DNA from: Empedobacter stercoris
GTDB lineage: Bacteria > Bacteroidota > Bacteroidia > Flavobacteriales > Weeksellaceae
Assembly: GCF_965137335.1 (NCBI RefSeq)
Contig: NZ_CBCRZD010000015.1
Direction: 5' to 3' (one strand)
DNA: 64,000 nt
Shown here in pieces: positions 35,339 to 43,845 of this stretch; the first letter of the stretch is position 1, and the number at the start of each line of letters is the position of its first letter. Under the pieces are notes generated by a model. It was not told where the DNA came from and did not search any database. It saw only the letters and a list, made by a program, of their open reading frames with translations. The translations under genes were made by a program, and so were the position numbers.

Positions 35339-36958
35339 TTATTTTTTTGAATAATATACTAATAGTTTTAATTTTTTAGCATCATTTTCTGTGTTATTCC
35401 CGTGCAATACAATTCTATACGGATTGTATGCTCTATTATTTTGGAATGGGTTTGTACTATTGATAGTTGTCGCATCAGAAACAGAAGTGATAAAATTACC
35501 CAATGTAATGTACATTGTTTGGTCTTTAAATTCATTTCCTTTTTCTAACATACTTTTCAGATGTTTTGTGATATCAATTGTATAAAACTCTGTTTTTCCT
35601 TTTACTTGAGGATTAAAGTGTACAGAAAGTGGATACGAATTATAAAATTCTAAAACATCTGCATACAATTCATTAACAATTTTGTCCTCTTTTTTGTAGT
35701 TATTCCAAGCAGTTATATACGGTGGTTTTGGAAAACCATATGATTCATCTATATAAAATTTCAATTTGGCACCAAGAATAGCAATATCACTTTTCGACAT
35801 TTCTGTCTTCAATTCATCTAACTGTTGGGTGTTGAATTTTAATTTCGCATAGTTACCACTCATTCCACTCAAAAACAATCTTGCATCACCCTTTATAGAG
35901 TCTGGTTGAACTGTTGAATACGTAGAACCTGCTATATTATTTACAATTTGAGAAGCAATTACATTTGAATTATTCGCTGTACCTGAATTCCACTGATTAG
36001 AGAAATCAAAATCATAGGTTGCGTCCAAACGTTCTTTGTATTCTTTATCTGTATCTTTTTTAGGTGTTGGATTTTTGTATGAATAATACATTTTTAAATC
36101 CATTTTATTTGGATTAAAATTGATGATAAATCCATCCGTTTCTTCAACAGAAAATTCTAAACCTTTGATGTTTTCACGAATAAATGTTGCATAATCAGAA
36201 AGCAATCCTGTTTTAGCATTCTTGATGATTTTTTCGTCAAAATAATCTTTATCTAAAGAGACTTTGTAACCTACTGCTTCTTCCGAAATATTAGTTGTTC
36301 CTGTTTTTTGTTTTACAACTTTACTCACCACTGTTTTTCCAATTTTAGCAGTCCCAATCACTCTCGAATTGGCATCTATTGGCGATTCTGAACCATCTAA
36401 TTTAGAAAAATACTTTGAGTCTCGATATAAAACCGTATTAATGTCTTTAATTTTCAACGTCATCTCCAAATCCTTTTTTCCATACAAGGAATCAACAGCG
36501 TATTTTGTTGTAATTTGGATTGTATCTGTATCTTCTGGTTTCTCTCCTGGTTTAGACAAGTTGATTGTGTCCTTAGAAATAGGATCTTTTGTAGAATTGT
36601 AATAAACAGGGATGATAAGATTGACAGAATCTACTTTTGGCTCTGTACCAAAATCTTGGTCTCCAATAGAAGTAGGTCTAAATTGCGTATAAAACTTTGA
36701 TGCAGTCGAGCCAAAAATTGGTTCATTGTACACACCAAAAGCCCCATTTTGCAATACAAATCTATCAGATCGAATCGTATCAAAACTTGCATTAAACGCT
36801 AATACATCTAACGATTTCACATTCCCATCTGCTTCACCTCCAATAACATTGTTATCTAATTCTAATGTTTCGTTTTCACAAGAAACCATTGTTCCCATTC
36901 CAATCATCATTGCAACAGATACAGAAAGGACATTCAAAAATTTTTTCATTAATCTCAA
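35339..36958 (-). CDS. DUF4270 lipoprotein
   Basis: 539 residues. A signal peptide ends in the lipobox MVSC followed by ENE, so it is a lipoprotein. The long body is rich in beta-strand and polar residues and ends LKLLVYYSKK. The family is conserved in Flavobacteriia, commonly between the GT5-like gene and glmS as here. Function unknown. An in-frame ATG three codons in could be the true start. Confidence 0.85.
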   Translation of the reverse strand: MRLMKKFLNVLSVSVAMMIGMGTMVSCENETLELDNNVIGGEADGNVKSLDVLAFNASFDTIRSDRFVLQNGAFGVYNEPIFGSTASKFYTQFRPTSIGDQDFGTEPKVDSVNLIIPVYYNSTKDPISKDTINLSKPGEKPEDTDTIQITTKYAVDSLYGKKDLEMTLKIKDINTVLYRDSKYFSKLDGSESPIDANSRVIGTAKIGKTVVSKVVKQKTGTTNISEEAVGYKVSLDKDYFDEKIIKNAKTGLLSDYATFIRENIKGLEFSVEETDGFIINFNPNKMDLKMYYSYKNPTPKKDTDKEYKERLDATYDFDFSNQWNSGTANNSNVIASQIVNNIAGSTYSTVQPDSIKGDARLFLSGMSGNYAKLKFNTQQLDELKTEMSKSDIAILGAKLKFYIDESYGFPKPPYITAWNNYKKEDKIVNELYADVLEFYNSYPLSVHFNPQVKGKTEFYTIDITKHLKSMLEKGNEFKDQTMYITLGNFITSVSDATTINSTNPFQNNRAYNPYRIVLHGNNTENDAKKLKLLVYYSKK

Positions 36959-36964
36959 CGGATT

Positions 36965-37777
36965 TTAATTAGAGTTCATTACTTCCTCAAGATAAAAGTT
37001 GTTGTACACTTCTTTTGCTTGCTCTTTTGAGCAATAATCTAATAGAGGAATATTTTGTTGGTTGATATAGTTTTTGACATCTTCTGGAATTATCTCTTCT
37101 CCTCTCGCTACCGCATCTGCGTATTCTAAAGAAGCTTGAATCATTCCTAAATGAGTCGGTTTTTCTAAGTATTGTTTTACTTCCCCTTCTACTTTATCGA
37201 AGGCTAATTTATTGATTAATCCATTATCCAATTCTCCATCAAATGCATTGTCAAATAGTGAAACTACGACTTTCGCATCTTGAAAAAATGGATCATCCGA
37301 ATAATATTTCTTTAGGTATAATGGTACTAAACTTGACATCCATCCCATAACGTGAACTACGTCTGGTTTCCAGTTTAATTTTTTTACTGTCTCTAAAACT
37401 CCTTTTGCGAAGAAAATCGAACGCTCATCATTATCAGAAAACAAATCATTTCCTTCTCCATAAACTTCTTTACGTTTAAAATATTCTTCGTTATCTATAA
37501 AATACACTTGTAGTCGCTCTCCTGGTACAGATGCTACTTTAATGATTAAGGGTTGATCCAAGTCATTAATAATCATGTTCATACCTGAAAGTCGTATTAC
37601 TTCATGTAATTGGTGTCTTCTTTCATTAATTGCTCCAAATCTTGGCATAAAGATTCTTACATCTGCGCCATTACTTTGCATGATTTTTGGCAAATCTAAT
37701 GCTTGAGAAGACATCGGATTTTCAGGAAAATAAGGTACCATTTCTGTTGTTACATACAATATGCGCTTTCCTTCCAT
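36965..37777 (-). CDS. Short glycogen/starch synthase-like protein (N-terminal GT5 domain only)
   Basis: 270 residues, matching only the N-terminal half of GT5 synthases (ILYVTTEMVPYFPENPMSSQALDLPKIM, DVRIFMPRFG, VHVMGWMSSLVPLYL). The KxGGL nucleotide-sugar motif normally found near the start is replaced by PENPMSS, and the whole C-terminal catalytic half is missing. So it is unlikely to be a working glycogen synthase. The same short form is found beside DUF4270 and glmS in other Flavobacteriia. Confidence 0.75.
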   Translation of the reverse strand: MEGKRILYVTTEMVPYFPENPMSSQALDLPKIMQSNGADVRIFMPRFGAINERRHQLHEVIRLSGMNMIINDLDQPLIIKVASVPGERLQVYFIDNEEYFKRKEVYGEGNDLFSDNDERSIFFAKGVLETVKKLNWKPDVVHVMGWMSSLVPLYLKKYYSDDPFFQDAKVVVSLFDNAFDGELDNGLINKLAFDKVEGEVKQYLEKPTHLGMIQASLEYADAVARGEEIIPEDVKNYINQQNIPLLDYCSKEQAKEVYNNFYLEEVMNSN

Positions 37778-37813
37778 AATTTCTACTCTCTTTTCCTAAT
37801 GAATAATAAGGCA

Positions 37814-37821
37814 CAAATTTA
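37814..37821 (-). promoter_or_regulatory. -7 box upstream of the GT5-like gene
   Basis: TAAATTTG on the minus strand, exact consensus, 37 bases before the ATG. A matching TTG was not found. Confidence 0.45.
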
Positions 37822-37831
37822 CAAAAAAATG

Positions 37832-37861
37832 TTGATATATTATTTGCTTATAGTAGCTTTG
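37832..37861 (+). promoter_or_regulatory. Promoter of panC
   Basis: TTG at 37832-37834, 19-base spacer, TAGCTTTG at 37854-37861, ATG at 37896. Full Flavobacteriia promoter match. Confidence 0.7.
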
Positions 37862-37895
37862 CCGGATATTAGTTTTTTTTTAACAAATCAGTGGA

Positions 37896-38738
37896 ATGGT
37901 TGTATTTAACGAAAAGGAAAAATTAACTCCCGTAATCGTCGAGTTAAAAAACCAAAACAAAACCATCGGGTTTATCCCTACAATGGGCGCTTTGCACGAA
38001 GGGCACATGTCTTTAGTAAAAGCTTCTAAGGCTCAAAATGACTACACAATTGTAAGTATTTTTGTCAATCCAACACAATTTAATAATCCAGAAGATTTAG
38101 CAAAATATCCTCGAACTGAGGAAAGTGACAAGGAATTGTTAATGAAAAATGGTTGTGATTTTGTCTATATGCCAACAGTAGAGGATTTATACGAGTCAAA
38201 TGAAGGTGCAAAACATTACGATTTCGGAACAATTGACAAAGTCATGGAAGGTTCTTCTCGTCCAGGACATTTTGATGGTGTTGCAACAATTGTTTGCAAA
38301 TTATTCAAAGCCGTTCAACCAACAAGAGCATATTTTGGAGAAAAAGATTTTCAACAAATTCGTATCATTCAAGAAATGGTAAAACAAGAGAATTTGGATG
38401 TCGAAATTGTTCCAATGCCCATTCATCGTGCAGATTCTGGCTTAGCTTTTAGTTCGAGAAATGCTCGTTTATCAACAGAACAAACAACAGATGCACCACA
38501 AATTTTTTCGATTTTATCAAAAGCGGTTCAACATAAAAACAACGGAAAAGATGTAGCTGAAGTGAAAGAATTTGTTAAAAATGAATTTGAAAACTCTCCT
38601 TTCGAATTAGAATATTTCGAAATCACAGACGAAGAAACATTGTTGTCTATCAACCATTTTTCTGAAGCAAAACATATTCGAGGGTTTGTTGTTGCCTATG
38701 CAGGCGATGTTCGTTTAATTGATAATATTCAATTCTAA
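37896..38738 (+). CDS. panC: Pantothenate synthetase
   Basis: 280 residues: FIPTMGALHEGHMSLV (ATP-binding HxGH), FVNPTQFN, GHFDGVATIVCKLF and GEKDFQQ, all standard PanC segments. It joins pantoate and beta-alanine. panD, which makes beta-alanine, follows at once. Confidence 0.97.
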   Translation: MVVFNEKEKLTPVIVELKNQNKTIGFIPTMGALHEGHMSLVKASKAQNDYTIVSIFVNPTQFNNPEDLAKYPRTEESDKELLMKNGCDFVYMPTVEDLYESNEGAKHYDFGTIDKVMEGSSRPGHFDGVATIVCKLFKAVQPTRAYFGEKDFQQIRIIQEMVKQENLDVEIVPMPIHRADSGLAFSSRNARLSTEQTTDAPQIFSILSKAVQHKNNGKDVAEVKEFVKNEFENSPFELEYFEITDEETLLSINHFSEAKHIRGFVVAYAGDVRLIDNIQF

Positions 38739-38789
38739 AAAAAACTAAAATATTTGTTCCAAATCCATTGAAAAATATTGGAATAGGTT

Positions 38790-38818
38790 TTGAAATTTAT
38801 AAGTTCAATGTAACTTTG
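38790..38818 (+). promoter_or_regulatory. Promoter of panD, giving a very short or no leader
   Basis: TTG at 38790-38792, 18-base spacer, TAACTTTG at 38811-38818. With a start point 5-7 bases after the -7 box, transcription would begin at or just before the ATG at 38826, so panD mRNA may be leaderless. Confidence 0.6.
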
Positions 38819-38825
38819 CAAAATT

Positions 38826-39173
38826 ATGATGGTAGAAGTTTTTCACTCTAAAATACATAGAGTTAAGGTAACAGACGCAAAACTAAATTATATCGGAAGT
38901 ATCACAATCGATGAAGATTTGATTGATGCTGCAAATATGGTAGTGGGTCAAAAAGTACAAATCGTTGTTCAAGAAAACGGTGAACGATTTGAAACTTATA
39001 TTATAAAAGGGAAACGTGGAAGTGGCGAAATTTGTTTGAATGGACCTGCTGCGCGCAAAGTACAAGTTGGTGATACGGTAATCATTATTACCTACGCAAT
39101 GATGGATTTTGAGGAAGCCAAAACATACGAACCAACAATTGTTTTCCCTAACGACAATAATCGTTTAGATTAA
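38826..39173 (+). CDS. panD: Aspartate 1-decarboxylase
   Basis: 115 residues. SKIHRVKVT and the self-cleavage site Gly24-Ser25 in NYIGSITIDEDL, which lies at the same numbers as in E. coli PanD when the first ATG is used. The pyruvoyl enzyme makes beta-alanine for pantothenate. Confidence 0.96.
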   Translation: MMVEVFHSKIHRVKVTDAKLNYIGSITIDEDLIDAANMVVGQKVQIVVQENGERFETYIIKGKRGSGEICLNGPAARKVQVGDTVIIITYAMMDFEEAKTYEPTIVFPNDNNRLD

Positions 39174-39196
39174 GAAATTAATTTTCAAACATTTAT

Positions 39197-40216
39197 ATGA
39201 AGAGTAAGATGAAACAATCACTCTTCTTAATCATTGCTTCATTGTTAGCACTCTTTTTTGTGGTAATAACAGTGAGGCAAATTGATTTCGAACGAGTTGC
39301 AAACGTTTTAAAAGAGACCAATTACTTTTGGATTTTTGCATCAATGGCTATTAGTATCCTCACCTATTGGATACGTGCCGCTCGTTGGAAACTTCTTCTC
39401 AAACCAATGGGGTACAATACCCAAACTTCATCTGGTTTTTGGGCAATTGCCTTTGCTTATTTTATGAATTTAACCATTCCGAGAAGTGGCGAAGTTGCAC
39501 GAGCAACAAGTTTTTATAAAATGGAAAATGTCCCTTTCGAAAAATCATTTGGTACAGTTGTTTTAGAACGCGTTATTGACCTCTTATTTTTAGGCTTATT
39601 TTTCGGATTAACACTTATTTTTAACTACGAGACCTTTATGCGTTTTGTAGAATTAGGAAACAAAGAAAAAGCACATCAACCAACAACAGAACCTTCTTTC
39701 TTAAAGTATTACATCGCGATTGGAATTGTTCTTTTTGGAATGATGTTAGTTGCCATTTTCTGGAAAAAAATTATCCAATTGAAGTTTTTCGAGAAAATTA
39801 AAACATTTCTTTTAGGACTTTGGGAAGGAATCAAATCAATCTCAAAATTAGAAAGAAGAAGTCTATTTATCTTTTATTCTTTTGCACTTTGGATTTGTTA
39901 TTTTTTGATGACCTATTTAGTTTTCTTCGCGTTTCCAGATACCGAAAACTTTGGAATTGCAGAAGGTTTATTTCTTTTAATTGCAGGCTCTTTTGGAATG
40001 ATTTTGCCCGTTTCTGGCGGATTAGCTTATCCTTACGTCATGTCGATCGCATTTTCAGCAGTGTATCTTGCTAAAGGCGTCGATCAGCACGAAGGACGAG
40101 CTATTGGCGATTATTTTGGGTTAATACTTTATATAGCTCAAGTTATTTCGATGATTAGTTTTGGATTAATCGCGATTTATAAAATTGCAAAAATTCGTCG
40201 AGATTCTACTGTTTAA
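39197..40216 (+). CDS. YbhN/UPF0104-type lysylphosphatidylglycerol synthase-like membrane protein
   Basis: 339 residues with about eight transmembrane helices. YWIRAARWKLLLKPMGY, ANLTIPRSGEVARA-like YFMNLTIPRSGEVARATSF and the GSFGMILPVSGGLAYPYVM segment are hallmarks of the flippase-like domain shared with MprF and UPF0104. Substrate unknown. It is 23 bases after panD and ends in an 11-base overlap with the convergent gene pair. Confidence 0.85.
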   Translation: MKSKMKQSLFLIIASLLALFFVVITVRQIDFERVANVLKETNYFWIFASMAISILTYWIRAARWKLLLKPMGYNTQTSSGFWAIAFAYFMNLTIPRSGEVARATSFYKMENVPFEKSFGTVVLERVIDLLFLGLFFGLTLIFNYETFMRFVELGNKEKAHQPTTEPSFLKYYIAIGIVLFGMMLVAIFWKKIIQLKFFEKIKTFLLGLWEGIKSISKLERRSLFIFYSFALWICYFLMTYLVFFAFPDTENFGIAEGLFLLIAGSFGMILPVSGGLAYPYVMSIAFSAVYLAKGVDQHEGRAIGDYFGLILYIAQVISMISFGLIAIYKIAKIRRDSTV

Positions 40217-40983
40217 TCATCTCCAAATATTTGGACGCTTGATCTTCTAATATTTCAGTTATTTTATCGTATTTATTTTCTTTTACTAATTTCTCTAACC
40301 CGAAATTGTGATAACAATACGTTACATAATCACTGACTTTATTTTCAGGAATATTCAAACTTTCGACAAAATAAGTCTTCGTAAAATAGTTTTCTAACTC
40401 TTTGATTTTATCTATTCTTTTAAAATATTGATCTTGTTTTTTTATCTTTTTTCTTTTGTCCAGAAATAGTTGCAATCCACAAAGAAGGATCCAATAACCC
40501 ATTGTTATTTATAGTAGATGTCATGTTAGGATTTATCTTCCTGAATCGTAGATTGGGATCAATTCCAAGATTCAATCCTTTATACAAATCATCTACTTTA
40601 TCGTATTTGAGCTTAATATTATTCTTAAAGTTTTTGTCTAATGTATTAATCCGAGCCTCAGCTAATTCTATTGTTTCAATATTTAAATGAATGATCAACA
40701 TTCCTTTTGCTAAAATATCTGCTGTTATTTTGATTGAACGCTCTTTGTAAAAATCGTGCGTAAAAATCAATTCATCTCCAACAGAAGCTTTGATCGAAAA
40801 CATTCCCTTCGAGTTTGTAAATGCTTTAGCATTAGTCGTTTCGTTGGTAATCAAAATATTCTCAACAATATCTTGTCCCACAATACCATCGTCAATCACC
40901 ACTTTTCCAGTAATCAAATTGGATTGTGCAAGCGAAAAAATACTGATCAAACTAAAAAATAAGATGTATAAAAATTTATTCAT
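40206..40983 (-). pseudogene. Carboxypeptidase-like regulatory-domain protein split by a frameshift in an A7 run
   Basis: Two overlapping frames (40420-40983 and 40206-40502) together match the intact neighbour at 40976-41773 along its length: signal peptide, beta-sandwich domain (NLITGKVVIDD), and a C-terminal helical part (YFTKTYFVESLNIPENKVSDY matching YYFVNDLKIPEGKINEF). The frames meet at GAT-A7-CAA (minus strand, plus-strand T7 at 40437-40443). Six As instead of seven would restore a 258-residue protein. It is either a real frameshift, an assembly error, or a slippage site. Confidence 0.8.
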
Positions 40984-41773
40984 TCTTCGATATTTTTGCT
41001 AAATAAATTGGTGCTTGTTCTTCTATGACAAAAAGTATTTCATCAAAATTATTATCCCTTAACAACGTTGGAAAATCAAAATTTGAATAACAATAATCTA
41101 AAAACTCATTGATTTTTCCTTCTGGAATCTTCAAATCATTAACAAAATAATAAGTCGTATAAAACCTACGAAGCGCAAGCAATTGATCTTCTTTCACTAT
41201 TTTTAGTGGAACTGGATTTTTAACACGCTTTTTGGGATTTTTGAAAAGATTCATTATTCCCAATAAATTAACTCCACCAACCTGTTTGATTGTTCGATTG
41301 ACTATTTCTTCATCATGTTTTAGATTCAATTCAGCTTTAAAATCAAGTGAATTAATTCCCATTTCATCTTCTAATTTTTCTTGAAACGATTTCTCTTTTC
41401 CCATATTCCTAAACGCATCTTTATTCAGTTTCTGAATATTCGTTTCAGCCAATTCAATCACTTCTACATTCATGTGAATACTTACAAATCCTTTCGTCAT
41501 CATAGCTTCAGTAACTTTCAAACTTCGATCTTGAATCCCCAAATGCTTAATGTATAATTCATCATTCAAATTAACATTTATCAAAAATAATCCATCCGAA
41601 TTGGCTTTTGTTTTGGCTTTTGTCATTAAATTTTCAACCGTTGCTCCACTCAGATCCATCACTTCATCAGCATCGTCAACCATAATTTTTCCTGTGATTA
41701 AGGTTGATTGCGCATAAAGTAAACTACATAAAATGAAAAATAGGTTAAAAAGTAAAGTTCTCATCATTGGCAT
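40976..41773 (-). CDS. Carboxypeptidase-like regulatory-domain protein, secreted
   Basis: 265 residues. Signal peptide ending LLYAQ, a CarboxypepD_reg-like beta-sandwich (TLITGKIMVDDADEVMDLSGATVENL), then a mostly helical C-terminal part. It is a tandem paralogue of the frameshifted gene that follows, with an 8-base overlap. Proteins like this are common periplasmic or outer-membrane accessory proteins of Bacteroidota. Specific role unknown. An ATG at codon 4 is an alternative start. Confidence 0.8.
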   Translation of the reverse strand: MPMMRTLLFNLFFILCSLLYAQSTLITGKIMVDDADEVMDLSGATVENLMTKAKTKANSDGLFLINVNLNDELYIKHLGIQDRSLKVTEAMMTKGFVSIHMNVEVIELAETNIQKLNKDAFRNMGKEKSFQEKLEDEMGINSLDFKAELNLKHDEEIVNRTIKQVGGVNLLGIMNLFKNPKKRVKNPVPLKIVKEDQLLALRRFYTTYYFVNDLKIPEGKINEFLDYCYSNFDFPTLLRDNNFDEILFVIEEQAPIYLAKISKNE

Positions 41774-41941
41774 TCAATTTTCTCTTAAAAATAATCGAGA
41801 AAATGATTGTAAATCAATATTTAACTCAACTTTATCTAAAGTAGTTAATTTGTTAAAAAAGTGGACTATCATTAACGTTATTTACTTATTGTATTAAAAA
41901 ATTTCACAAATAGAACTCCACAGTTTGTCGCGCTAAACCAT
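41774..41941. other. Divergent intergenic region before radA
   Basis: About 170 AT-rich bases between the secreted-protein gene and radA. I see no gene; it should hold the promoter for the minus-strand pair. Confidence 0.4.
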
Positions 41942-41949
41942 TATTTTTG
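41942..41949 (+). promoter_or_regulatory. -7 box upstream of radA
   Basis: TATTTTTG, exact TAnnTTTG match, 16 bases before the ATG at 41965. This position argues against the upstream ATG at 41947, which lies inside the box. Confidence 0.55.
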
Positions 41950-41964
41950 TGTAAATTTGAAACT

Positions 41965-43329
41965 ATGGCTAAAACAAAAACTACCTATTTCTGTCAAAAC
42001 TGTGGCACGCAAACCTCACAATGGATGGGACAATGCAAAAGTTGTGGTGAATGGAATACCATTGTTGAAGAAATTGTTGACAAAGGCGAAGAAAAAAAAT
42101 CGTGGAAAGATAAATCGGATAAAAAAGAGAAAACTTTTGCACTAAATATTCGAGAAATTAATCCATTAGGAGAAATCCGTATTTCAACTAAAAACCAAGA
42201 ATTAGACCGCGTTTTAGGAGGCGGAATTGTTCCTGGATCAGTTATTTTGGTTGGTGGAGAACCTGGTGTAGGAAAATCGACCTTAATGCTGCAAGTTGCC
42301 CTAAAGTTAGATACGATTAAAATCTTGTATGTATCTGGTGAGGAATCTGTTTCGCAAGTAAAACTTCGTGCCGAACGAATTGGTATCGAATCTGATCAAT
42401 GTTTTATTTTACCTGAAACAAATACGCAAAAAATATTTGCGCACGCAAAAGAGATTCAACCTCAATTGATCGTTGTCGATTCTGTACAAACCTTACAAAC
42501 CACTTATGTAGAATCTTCTCCTGGGAGTATTTCTCAAATTCGTGAAACCACTTTTGAGTTGATTCAGTACGCCAAAGAAACCAACACGCCGATTATTTTG
42601 ATTGGTCACATCACCAAAGAAGGAGTAATTGCTGGACCAAAAATTTTGGAACACATGGTGGATGTTGTCTTACAATTTGAAGGTGATCGCAACCATATTT
42701 ATCGAATTTTACGTGCGAATAAAAACCGTTTTGGTTCGACTGCAGAAATCGGAATTTACGAGATGCAAGGTGCCGGTTTGCGCGAAGTCACAAATCCATC
42801 CGAAGTGTTGATTACAAAAAAAGACGAATTGTTAAGTGGAAATGCGATTGCAGCCACTTTGGAAGGCGTTCGTCCTATGCTAATCGAAATTCAAGCATTG
42901 GTTTCGACTGCTGTTTATGGAACGCCACAACGGACTGCTACTGGTTTTGACGCGAAGCGATTGAACATGTTGTTGGCTGTTTTGGAAAAGCGCGCTGGTT
43001 TTCGATTGAATATGAAAGATGTTTTCTTGAATATTACAGGAGGAATTCGTGTAGACGACCCTGCAATTGACTTAGCTGTTATCGCTGCAATTCTTTCTTC
43101 GAGCGAAGATTCTGCTGTTCCAGATAATTGTTGTTTTGCGGGAGAAGTTGGTTTGAGCGGCGAAATAAGGGCTGTAAATCGTGTAGAACAGCGTATTACG
43201 GAAGCGGAAAAATTAGGATTTGATGTTATATTTGTTTCAAAGTACAACAAAATAAAAGATACAGATTTTGGAATCAGAATTGTCCGAATTTCAAAAGTCG
43301 AGGATCTTTACCGTATGTTGTTTCAATAA
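41965..43329 (+). CDS. radA: DNA repair protein RadA
   Basis: About 454 residues: zinc finger CQNCGTQTSQWMGQCKSC, Walker A GGEPGVGKSTLM, the RadA-specific KNRFGST motif, and a C-terminal Lon-protease-like domain (CCFAGEVGLSGEIRAV). It acts in branch migration during recombination. I use the ATG at 41965 because the conserved MAKTKTTYFCQNCG begins there and the -7 box covers the earlier ATG. Confidence 0.96.
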   Translation: MAKTKTTYFCQNCGTQTSQWMGQCKSCGEWNTIVEEIVDKGEEKKSWKDKSDKKEKTFALNIREINPLGEIRISTKNQELDRVLGGGIVPGSVILVGGEPGVGKSTLMLQVALKLDTIKILYVSGEESVSQVKLRAERIGIESDQCFILPETNTQKIFAHAKEIQPQLIVVDSVQTLQTTYVESSPGSISQIRETTFELIQYAKETNTPIILIGHITKEGVIAGPKILEHMVDVVLQFEGDRNHIYRILRANKNRFGSTAEIGIYEMQGAGLREVTNPSEVLITKKDELLSGNAIAATLEGVRPMLIEIQALVSTAVYGTPQRTATGFDAKRLNMLLAVLEKRAGFRLNMKDVFLNITGGIRVDDPAIDLAVIAAILSSSEDSAVPDNCCFAGEVGLSGEIRAVNRVEQRITEAEKLGFDVIFVSKYNKIKDTDFGIRIVRISKVEDLYRMLFQ

Positions 43330-43348
43330 ATTAAAAGTCATCAAATAA

Positions 43349-43376
43349 TTGGATTTATATGTATATTATAGTTTTG
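43349..43376 (+). promoter_or_regulatory. Promoter of the DUF2752 gene
   Basis: TTG at 43349-43351, 17-base spacer, TAGTTTTG at 43369-43376, ATG at 43393. Confidence 0.6.
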
Positions 43377-43392
43377 TTTCAAACGAAATAAT

Positions 43393-43803
43393 ATGAAAAA
43401 GCGGATTTTAGTTTATGGATTAGCAACCGTATTGCCAATTTTGGGAATCGCTTATTTTTACGGCTATTACAACAACCAAAGTCCATTTACAATAAAATGT
43501 ATGTTTCATGCAATAACTGGCTTATGGTGTCCTGGTTGTGGTGGTCAACGCGCTTTTTATTTATTAACACACGGCCATATTTTACAATCGTTGCGGTATA
43601 ATTTGCTACTCCCCTTTGCGCTATATATTTGCATACGTTTTTATTATTCTATTATCGGAACTATATTTTTAGCGGAACCTTTATCGAGTAAGTTTCATTT
43701 TTCAACAAGTTTCGCGCGAAACTTTCTACTCTTTTTATTGATTTATTCGATTTTAAGGAATATTCCTCTTTCACCGTTTGTCTATTTAGCACCAGAAAGT
43801 TAA
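43393..43803 (+). CDS. DUF2752 membrane protein
   Basis: 136 residues with about three hydrophobic segments and the family motif GLWCPGCGGQRAFYLL. Small inner-membrane protein of unknown function. Confidence 0.85.
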   Translation: MKKRILVYGLATVLPILGIAYFYGYYNNQSPFTIKCMFHAITGLWCPGCGGQRAFYLLTHGHILQSLRYNLLLPFALYICIRFYYSIIGTIFLAEPLSSKFHFSTSFARNFLLFLLIYSILRNIPLSPFVYLAPES

Positions 43804-43845
43804 ATCAAAAAAATTAAAGGAACTATTCCTCTAATTTTTTTTGAT
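43804..43845. terminator. Bidirectional terminator
   Basis: A long imperfect stem (ATCAAAAAAATTA against TAATTTTTTTTGAT) around AGGAACTATTCCT, between the convergent DUF2752 and Ig-like lipoprotein genes. Confidence 0.65.
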
